Origin: Burkholderiales bacterium | GTDB taxonomy: Bacteria; Pseudomonadota; Gammaproteobacteria; Burkholderiales; Ga0077523 | NCBI GenBank assembly: GCA_025459035.1 | Contig: JALORJ010000048.1 | Span: 1-11,082 of the forward strand | Reading direction: 5' to 3' | DNA length: 11,082 nt | Shown here: piece by piece, positions 6,998 through 11,082 of the stretch | Numbering within the stretch: position 1 is the stretch's first letter | Layout of the letters: each line of letters starts with the position of its first letter | The notes under the pieces: model-generated | Told to the model about the DNA's origin: nothing | Databases searched by the model: none | Seen by the model: only the letters and a program-made list of their open reading frames with translations | Made by a program: the position numbers and the translations under genes

Positions 6998-8277
6998 ACC
7001 GCCACCGCCTCGCGCGCCCACGGGGCCGCCACCCCCAGGCCGTCGGCGACGCGCAGGGCCGACCGCAGTCCGTCCTCGTGGAACCCGTAGCGCAGCCATG
7101 CGCCGCAGAACCACGTGCGCCGCTGCCCCTGCAGCGCGTCGATGCGCCCCTGCGCCGCGAGCGCCGGGGCGTCGAAGATCGGGTGGGCGTACTCGATGCG
7201 CTTCAGGACGTGCGCAGGATCGGGCGGGCGCGACGGGTTCAGCGACACCATCACCGGGGTGTCGACCGGCAGCGGTTGCAGGCGATTGATCAGGTAGGTC
7301 ACCGACACCGGCGCGGTGTCGGCACCGGCGCGTTCCGCGCGGTAGTTCCAGGCCGACCATGTGTCGCGATGCCGGGGCAGCAGCGACGTGTCGGTGTGCA
7401 GCCACGCGACGTTGTCCTGGTAGCGCACCGCGGCAAGGCTGTCGGCTTCTTCGGCCACCGCGTCGGCGCCCAGCAGACGCAGCGTGTCGACACTGTGCGT
7501 CGCGAACACGACCTGGTCGAAGCGCTCGACCCCGGCGTCGGTGCGCACGTGCACGCCGTCGGCGTCGCGCTGCACCGCATGCACCGGCGACGCCACCCGC
7601 GCGTCGTCGAGGTCCGCCACGATCCGCTTCACGTACTCGCGGCCGCCGCCGGCGACCGTGCGCCACTGCGGCCGACCTTCGATCTGCAGCAGCCCGTGGT
7701 TGTCGCAGAAACGCATGAAGGTGTCGGCCGGGTAGCCCAGCATCTCGGCCGCCGGACACGACCAGATGGCGGCGCCCATCGGCAGCAGGTACCAGTCGAC
7801 GAAGGCGCGCCCGTATCGACCCTTCGCGACGAAGGCGCCGAGCGTCTCGGTCGGATCGACGGTCCCGGCCCGCGAACGCGCCGTGGCCGCCGCGTTGAAG
7901 CGCAGGATGTCGGTGAGCATCCGCCAGAACTCGGGGCGCACGAGGTTGCGCTTCTGCGCGAACACCGTCGCGAGGCTGCTGCCGGCCCATTCGACGCCGG
8001 CGGCCTCGATCGCGACCGAAAACGTCATCTCGCTGGGCACCGACCGCACGCCGAGGTGCGCGAACAGCGCGCAGAGGTTCGGGTAGGTGCGGTCGTTGAA
8101 GACGAGAAACCCGGTATCGACCGGGAAGCTGCGCCCGTCGAGGCTGACGTCGACGGTGTGCGTGTGGCCGCCGAAGCTCGCGCCCGCCTCGAACAGCGTG
8201 ACCCGATGCCCACGCTGGAGCAGCCACGCCGCCACCAGGCCGGAGATGCCCGCCCCCACCACTGCCACACGCTGCAT
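6994..8277 (-). CDS. FAD-dependent amine-oxidase-like oxidoreductase (COG2907)
   Basis: A 427-aa flavoprotein of the NAD(P)-binding/amine-oxidase-like group. The dinucleotide-binding fold starts at residue 2 with RVAVVGAGISG (G8, G10, G13) and the ribose-binding Glu30, followed by GGHTHTV. Other family blocks are FPVDTGFLVFNDRTYPNL, SCPAAEMLGYPADTFMRF, VVFATHSVDTLRLLG, NYRAER and VTYLINRLQPL, with the C-terminal WFCGAWLRYGFHEDGLRSAL that closes the FAD site. Related proteins work with CFA-family methyltransferases in alphaproteobacterial unsaturated or furan fatty acid formation, so an acyl-chain desaturation or isomerisation role is the best guess. The start is ATG at 8277, with GAGG six bases upstream; a longer in-frame start at 8334 would run through the hairpin between the genes. 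The stop overlaps the proposed DUF1365 start. Confidence 0.92.
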   Translation of the reverse strand: MQRVAVVGAGISGLVAAWLLQRGHRVTLFEAGASFGGHTHTVDVSLDGRSFPVDTGFLVFNDRTYPNLCALFAHLGVRSVPSEMTFSVAIEAAGVEWAGSSLATVFAQKRNLVRPEFWRMLTDILRFNAAATARSRAGTVDPTETLGAFVAKGRYGRAFVDWYLLPMGAAIWSCPAAEMLGYPADTFMRFCDNHGLLQIEGRPQWRTVAGGGREYVKRIVADLDDARVASPVHAVQRDADGVHVRTDAGVERFDQVVFATHSVDTLRLLGADAVAEEADSLAAVRYQDNVAWLHTDTSLLPRHRDTWSAWNYRAERAGADTAPVSVTYLINRLQPLPVDTPVMVSLNPSRPPDPAHVLKRIEYAHPIFDAPALAAQGRIDALQGQRRTWFCGAWLRYGFHEDGLRSALRVADGLGVAAPWAREAVAV

Positions 8278-8300
8278 TCGACGCCTCGTTCGATCGAAGT

Positions 8301-8331
8301 CGCCGCAGGGCGGGTCACCCCGCCCGCGGCG
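8301..8331. other. Strong GC-rich hairpin between folE2 and the flavoprotein gene
   Basis: CGCCGC-A-GGGCGGG (8301-8314) pairs with CCCGCCC-GCGGCG (8319-8331), giving a 13-bp stem with one bulged base and a four-base loop. It begins seven bases after the folE2 stop in the direction of transcription. No U-rich run follows on the minus strand, so a classical intrinsic terminator is not supported; partial attenuation, mRNA stabilisation of folE2, or a processing site would fit. The structure is read directly; the role is inferred. Confidence 0.6.
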
Positions 8332-8337
8332 CACGGC

Positions 8338-9144
8338 TCACGCGGTGCGCTTGTCGTGCTCGATCAGCGCATACGCCGAATGATTGTGGATGGATTCGAA
8401 GTTCTCGGACTCGACGGTGTACGCGAACACGCGGGGGTCGCGGTTCAGGTCGATGGCGATGTCGCGCACAAGGTCTTCGACGAACTTCGGGTTGTCGTAG
8501 GCCCGCTCGGTCACCCACTTCTCGTCGGGGCGCTTGAGCAGACCGAACACCTCGCACGACGCCTGCCGCTCGGCGATCTGCACGAGCGCCTCGATCGACA
8601 GGTCCTCGGCGGCGGTCGCGGCGATCGTGATGGCGGAGCGCTGGTTGTGGGCGCCGTAGTCCGAGATCTCCTTCGAGCACGGGCACAGGCTCGTCACCGG
8701 CGCCTCGACCGTGAGGCGGTACTCGAACGTTCCGGGGCGGCGCACTTCGGCGCGCATGCGAACACGGTAGTCGAGCAGGCTCTCGACGCCGGACACCGGT
8801 GCGCGCTTCTCGATGAAGTACGGGAAGGCGAGTTCGATCCAGCCGGTCGTGGCACCGAGGCGCGCCAGCATGCGGTCCATCATCGCGTGCAGGCCTGCGC
8901 CATCCATCGCGCCGTCGTGCGCCTGCAGGATCTCGACGAAGCGGGACATGTGGGTGCCCTTCGACTCGGCGGCCAGTCCCACGTACATGTCGGCCGTCAC
9001 GACGGTGTGAACGATGCGACCGTCCGCCGCCCGCACCTTCAGCGGGTGCACGAGTGCCTTCACCCCCACGCGGGTGATGGGAATGGCGCGGGTGTCGATC
9101 ACCGACTGGATGTCGGGCAGGAGGAACTTTTCGGGAGCGTTCAA
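8338..9144 (-). CDS. folE2: GTP cyclohydrolase I type B (FolE2)
   Basis: A 268-aa GTP cyclohydrolase IB, a cytoplasmic enzyme making 7,8-dihydroneopterin triphosphate from GTP, the first step of tetrahydrofolate synthesis. It matches the usual family length. Signatures seen: DTRAIPITRVGVK near residue 17, SKGTHMSRF at 61-69, and the diagnostic SLCPCSKEISDYGAHNQRS (152-170), which holds the catalytic Cys and His-Asn-Gln-Arg; HNHSAYA closes the C-terminus. Unlike FolE, this family is not strictly zinc-dependent, which fits stress conditions. In this locus it may supply the methenyltetrahydrofolate antenna of photolyase. The start is TTG at 9144, with GGAG five bases upstream; the only nearby ATG (9149) is out of frame and hits TGA after two codons. 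Hairpins lie before and after the gene. Confidence 0.95.
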   Translation of the reverse strand: MNAPEKFLLPDIQSVIDTRAIPITRVGVKALVHPLKVRAADGRIVHTVVTADMYVGLAAESKGTHMSRFVEILQAHDGAMDGAGLHAMMDRMLARLGATTGWIELAFPYFIEKRAPVSGVESLLDYRVRMRAEVRRPGTFEYRLTVEAPVTSLCPCSKEISDYGAHNQRSAITIAATAAEDLSIEALVQIAERQASCEVFGLLKRPDEKWVTERAYDNPKFVEDLVRDIAIDLNRDPRVFAYTVESENFESIHNHSAYALIEHDKRTA

Positions 9145-9153
9145 GGCATCTCC
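9145..9153 (-). promoter_or_regulatory. Shine-Dalgarno that fixes the folE2 TTG start
   Basis: GGAG (9150-9153) sits five bases before TTG at 9144. The intervening ATGCC contains an ATG whose frame reads Met-Pro-stop, and its TGA overlaps the TTG. The spacing is right for TTG and far too short for that ATG. The annotation of folE2 depends on this site. Confidence 0.7.
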
Positions 9154-9173
9154 AGGAGGATCCGGAAGGACGA

Positions 9174-9195
9174 CCGCGCCCAGGACCGGGCGCGG
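9174..9195. other. Hairpin in the folE2 leader
   Basis: CCGCGCCC (9174-9181) and GGGCGCGG (9188-9195) form a perfect 8-bp stem around a six-base loop, about 30 bases upstream of the folE2 start. The sequence after it on the minus strand (TCGTCCTTCCGGA) is only weakly T-rich. It could act as a weak terminator for the small upstream gene or as a structured leader. A direct repeat of GACCGCGG (9219-9226 and 9230-9237, 11-bp period) lies further upstream in the same gap. Confidence 0.45.
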
Positions 9196-9256
9196 CAGCG
9201 AATGGACAGCGAGCGGGAGACCGCGGATCGACCGCGGCCGACGACCGGGCTTCGGG

Positions 9257-9565
9257 TCAGTCGACCAGCGATCGCGGACCGGCAGGCGCCACCAGCATCG
9301 GCAAGCGCGCGTCGTGCACCACGAGGTCGTGCATCCGGACCAGTTCTTCAACCCCGTCCATCGACAGACTGCGCGCTGCATCCACCTTGTCCAAGACAGG
9401 GCGGTTCGACAACGGTTCCCGTGTCGCAGTGGGCAGAACCGTGACCGCGGAATCGACGCGCGGGCCGTGGACCACCGGGGCGGCGCCGATCGACGTGGGC
9501 GCCAGGAGTGCCACCAGGACCAACCCGACCGGCGACACCGTGCGACGGAACGTGTTCGTCTTCAT
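9257..9565 (-). CDS. Small secreted protein of unknown function
   Basis: A 102-aa protein I do not recognise. Residues 1-29 look like a Sec signal peptide: MKTNTFRR, hydrophobic core VGLVLVALLA, likely cleavage after IGAA. The mature ~73 residues have no cysteines and include an acidic/basic amphipathic stretch, LSMDGVEELVRMHDLVVHD, then a short Ala/Pro/Leu-rich tail. Translation is well supported: AGGAG lies seven bases before the ATG, and a good promoter with a perfect TTGACA box sits about 45-75 bases upstream. It is the first gene downstream of the divergent regulatory region, so it should be the most directly light-controlled gene if the regulator acts there. It could be a periplasmic small protein of the same response or an unrelated leader gene. 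The coding call rests on signal peptide, ribosome-binding site and promoter, not on homology. Confidence 0.72.
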   Translation of the reverse strand: MKTNTFRRTVSPVGLVLVALLAPTSIGAAPVVHGPRVDSAVTVLPTATREPLSNRPVLDKVDAARSLSMDGVEELVRMHDLVVHDARLPMLVAPAGPRSLVD

Positions 9566-9610
9566 GTCAGCTCTCCTGAGTTGTCCTAGTCACTCGACCG
9601 GGTCCGTCGT

Positions 9611-9639
9611 AAAGTAGGCGCGGGAAACATCCCTGTCAA
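9611..9639 (-). promoter_or_regulatory. Candidate sigma-70 promoter for the minus-strand genes
   Basis: On the minus strand TTGACA (9634-9639) matches the -35 consensus perfectly; after exactly 17 bases comes TACTTT (9611-9616), a moderate -10 (3 of 6). The expected transcript start is near 9604, leaving a leader of about 40 bases before the ATG at 9565. One copy of the 11-bp-spaced GACA element overlaps the -35, which is where a CarH-type repressor would occlude RNA polymerase. Confidence 0.6.
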
Positions 9640-9661
9640 ACGGTTGTCCATGCCGAACAAT
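9633..9661 (+). promoter_or_regulatory. Possible promoter for the MerR/B12 regulator gene
   Basis: CTGTCA (9633-9638), 17 bases, then AACAAT (9656-9661), each 4 of 6 to consensus. It would start transcription near 9668 with a very short leader before the ATG at 9682. It overlaps both the minus-strand -35 and the inverted repeat, so one bound regulator could affect both directions. This is a weak call from two imperfect boxes. Confidence 0.35.
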
Positions 9662-9667
9662 GGACAA
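9644..9667. promoter_or_regulatory. Inverted-repeat operator candidate in the divergent region
   Basis: TTGTCCAT (9644-9651) and ATGGACAA (9660-9667) are perfect inverted copies around eight bases. The left arm also supplies the second copy of a TGTC motif at 9634 and 9645, spaced exactly 11 bp, the head-to-tail spacing used by CarH protomers. The element sits between the minus-strand -35 and the regulator's own start, which fits autoregulated, divergent control. The repeat is seen directly; binding by the adjacent regulator is inferred. Confidence 0.6.
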
Positions 9668-9681
9668 ACGCGGAGTGATCG

Positions 9682-10644
9682 ATGGAAAAAGATGCGGGCA
9701 TGCAGGACACCGCCCCGGACAGCAATCCCGGTTCCGCCACGAGCGGAATCGAGGGCAGCCTGCTCAGCATCAGCGCGGTCGAGCGCGACACCGGCCTGTC
9801 CAAGGACGTGCTTCGAATGTGGGAGCGGCGCTACAAGTTTCCAAGGCCCCTGCGTGACCGTCACGGCGAGCGCATCTACCCGCAGGACCAGGTCGCGAAG
9901 CTGCGGGCGATCAAGCGCCTGATGGACCGCGGCTACCGCCCCGGCAAGATCATCCAGCTGCCGTTCGAGGACCTGACCGCGCTCGGTTCGGTGCCCACCG
10001 GCGGTCCGGCGCACGACACCGAGGTCGAGGAGATCCTCGACCTGATCCGCACGCATCACCTGCCGGAGCTGCGGCAACGGCTGACGCAGGTGCTGATGAA
10101 GCAGGGTCTGCACCGCTTCGTCATCGATGTCGTCGCGCCGCTGACGGTCGCCGTCGGCGACGCGTGGGTGCGCGGCGAGTTCGCGGTGTTCGAGGAGCAC
10201 CTCTACACCGAGCAGATCCAGAGCATCCTGCGCAACGCGATCGCGGCCGCCCAGGCCCACACCCGCGCGCCGCGGGTGCTGCTGACGACATTCCCGACCG
10301 AGCAGCACAACCTCGGGCTGCTGATGGTCGAGGCGCTGCTGGTCGTCGACGGCGCGGCGTGCATCCCGCTCGGCACCGAGACGCCCGCCCCCGAGATCGT
10401 CCGCGCCGCGATCGCGCACCGCGTCGACGTCGTCGCGTTGTCGTTCAGCGCGGCGTACCCGGAACGCCAGGCGGCGTCCGGCCTGAAGGACCTGCGGGCG
10501 AGCCTGCCGCGCCACATGGAACTGTGGGCCGGCGGCGCGTGCATCCGGCGTCTGCGCCGCTCGATCGACCACGTCACGCTCGTGCGCAACCTCGAGATGA
10601 TCGGCACGCTGATCACCGACTGGCGGACGGTTCGCGGCGTCTGA
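9682..10644 (+). CDS. litR: MerR-family regulator with cobalamin-binding domain (LitR/CarH type)
   Basis: A 320-aa transcription factor, probably a B12-dependent light sensor. The MerR winged-helix is at about 28-92 (ISAVERDTGLSKDVLRMWER, then R50-Y51, and GERIYPQDQVAKL). A B12-binding cap helical bundle follows at about 112-190, then a Rossmann-like cobalamin domain at about 197-312. The signature W162-x9-E172-H173 is intact, and E207-Q-H209-N-L-G212 gives the E/D-x-H-x-x-G motif, His209 being the expected lower cobalt ligand; the H173-H209 spacing (36) is close to CarH's 35. The residue after the capping Trp is Val163, where T. thermophilus CarH has His132. In the family, adenosylcobalamin-bound tetramers repress in the dark and fall apart in light. 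GGAG lies six bases before the ATG. It diverges from the minus-strand series and heads DUF2256 and the photolyase-related gene. Confidence 0.92.
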   Translation: MEKDAGMQDTAPDSNPGSATSGIEGSLLSISAVERDTGLSKDVLRMWERRYKFPRPLRDRHGERIYPQDQVAKLRAIKRLMDRGYRPGKIIQLPFEDLTALGSVPTGGPAHDTEVEEILDLIRTHHLPELRQRLTQVLMKQGLHRFVIDVVAPLTVAVGDAWVRGEFAVFEEHLYTEQIQSILRNAIAAAQAHTRAPRVLLTTFPTEQHNLGLLMVEALLVVDGAACIPLGTETPAPEIVRAAIAHRVDVVALSFSAAYPERQAASGLKDLRASLPRHMELWAGGACIRRLRRSIDHVTLVRNLEMIGTLITDWRTVRGV

Positions 10645-10675
10645 CAGCCGCATCGCCTGCTGCGCCCTGCGACGC

Positions 10676-10828
10676 GTGCCCGGACCGCACCGCAAGTCCC
10701 TGCTCCCGAGCAAGCCCTGTGTCCACTGCGGCCGGCCGATGGCGTGGCGCAAGGCGTGGGAGCGCAACTGGGACCAGGTGAAGTACTGCTCCGAGCGCTG
10801 TCGCGCCGAGGCCCGGCGTGAGCGCTAG
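10676..10828 (+). CDS. DUF2256 zinc-knuckle small protein
   Basis: A 50-aa protein encoded 31 bases after the regulator stop. It reads from GTG as PGPHRKSLLPSKPCVHCGRP, then MAWRKAWERNWDQVKYCSERC and a basic tail. Two cysteine pairs, C-x2-C and C-x3-C, should bind one zinc, and W-R-K plus W-D-x-V-K-Y-C-S are the DUF2256 hallmarks at the family's usual length. The function is not known; the family is commonly next to photolyase/cryptochrome-related genes. The GTG start is chosen from family length; the Shine-Dalgarno sequence is weak. The last 11 bases overlap the next gene's start. Confidence 0.85.
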   Translation: MPGPHRKSLLPSKPCVHCGRPMAWRKAWERNWDQVKYCSERCRAEARRER

Positions 10829-11082
10829 GGTCGCGCTGGTCCTCGGCGACCAGCTGAACCGCGACAACCCGGCGCTGGCCGGGCTCGATCCCGCCACCGA
10901 CACGGTGCTGATGATCGAGGCGCCGGGCGAGGCCACCCACGTCTGGAGCCACAAGGCACGCATCGCGCTGTTCCTGTCCGCGATGCGCCACCACGCCGCG
11001 GCGCTGACGGCCGACGGCCTGCCGGTGCGCTACATCGCGCTCGACGAACCGCTGCCGCCAGCGCTCGCGGCGCGGCTGGAAG
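10818..11082 (+). CDS. Photolyase-related protein, FeS-BCP/CryB type (N-terminal fragment)
   Basis: The first 88 residues of a deoxyribodipyrimidine photolyase-related protein; the rest lies beyond the right edge. It opens VALVLGDQLNRDNPALAGLD, then DTVLMIEAPGEATHVWSHKA, RIALFLSAMRHHAAALTADG and LPVRYIALD. This alpha/beta N-terminal antenna domain (DPRP family) is typical of FeS bacterial cryptochromes/photolyases such as Agrobacterium PhrB and Rhodobacter CryB, which repair (6-4) photoproducts or act in light signalling. The iron-sulfur cysteines and FAD pocket would be C-terminal and cannot be checked here. The start is GTG at 10818, with GAGG six bases upstream, inside the end of the DUF2256 gene. 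The gene should be cotranscribed with the regulator. Confidence 0.92.
   Translation, partial: MSARVALVLGDQLNRDNPALAGLDPATDTVLMIEAPGEATHVWSHKARIALFLSAMRHHAAALTADGLPVRYIALDEPLPPALAARLE

Noticed and set aside
8289..8298. TTCGATCGAA palindrome as an operator
   Set aside because: CGATCG palindromes are frequent by chance in GC-rich genomes and no second copy is placed to support it; noted only with the adjacent hairpin.
8301..8331. Intrinsic terminator call
   Set aside because: The stem is strong but the following minus-strand sequence has no T-run, so it is listed as a hairpin of unknown role.
9188..9237. GACCGCGG direct repeat as a CRISPR-like or mobile-element terminal repeat
   Set aside because: Only two short copies, no regular spacers, no transposase or integrase anywhere in the window.
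7078..9444. 788-codon plus-strand open frame across the flavoprotein and folE2
   Set aside because: Same compositional bias, antisense to two recognised enzymes; a shadow frame.

Overview
The window is very GC-rich (about 70% by eye) and densely coded, with long spurious open frames on both strands. The gene content (class I photolyase, CFA-like methyltransferase, DUF1365, COG2907 flavoprotein, DUF3833 lipoprotein, chalcone-isomerase-like secreted protein, FolE2, MerR/B12 regulator, DUF2256, photolyase-related protein) is typical of a proteobacterial chromosome. A beta- or gammaproteobacterium is my best guess; no marker gene fixes the lineage.

Layout. From about 9565 down to position 1 all genes lie on the minus strand. 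In transcription order they are: a small secreted protein of unknown function, folE2, an FAD-dependent oxidoreductase (COG2907), DUF1365, a CFA/methyltransferase, a secreted chalcone-isomerase-like protein, an MFS (GPH-type) transporter, a DUF3833 lipoprotein, an SDR, an NTF2-like protein, and a class I CPD photolyase cut by the left edge. From the FAD oxidoreductase onward the genes overlap (ATGA, GTGA, GTGA, CTGA, an 8-base overlap) or are separated by about 30 bases or less, so this stretch should be one transcript. On the plus strand, diverging at about 9566-9681, are a MerR-type regulator with a cobalamin-binding domain (LitR/CarH family), a 50-aa DUF2256 zinc-knuckle protein, and the first 88 residues of a photolyase-related (FeS-BCP/CryB-type) protein running off the right edge.

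How they fit together. The regulator keeps W-x9-EH and E-x-H-x-x-G, the residues LitR/CarH proteins use to hold adenosylcobalamin. Its divergent intergenic region has a perfect TTGACA -35 box facing the minus-strand genes, a TGTC motif repeated at exactly 11 bp, and an 8+8 bp inverted repeat. The simplest model is a light-switched repressor holding both directions off in the dark. In light it would release two DNA-repair flavoproteins, a folate-pathway enzyme (photolyase antenna cofactor or stress supply), and a lipid-modification module. The CFA-like enzyme lacks two of the bicarbonate ligands of true cyclopropane synthases. Its company (COG2907 flavoprotein, DUF1365, GPH transporter, SDR) resembles the alphaproteobacterial singlet-oxygen regulon that makes methylated and furan fatty acids. 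I therefore propose a light-induced pathway for methylated or furan fatty acids, under B12 photoreceptor control rather than a sigma-E/ChrR switch. This is inference from gene content and motifs. No stretch over 300 bases lacks a gene.
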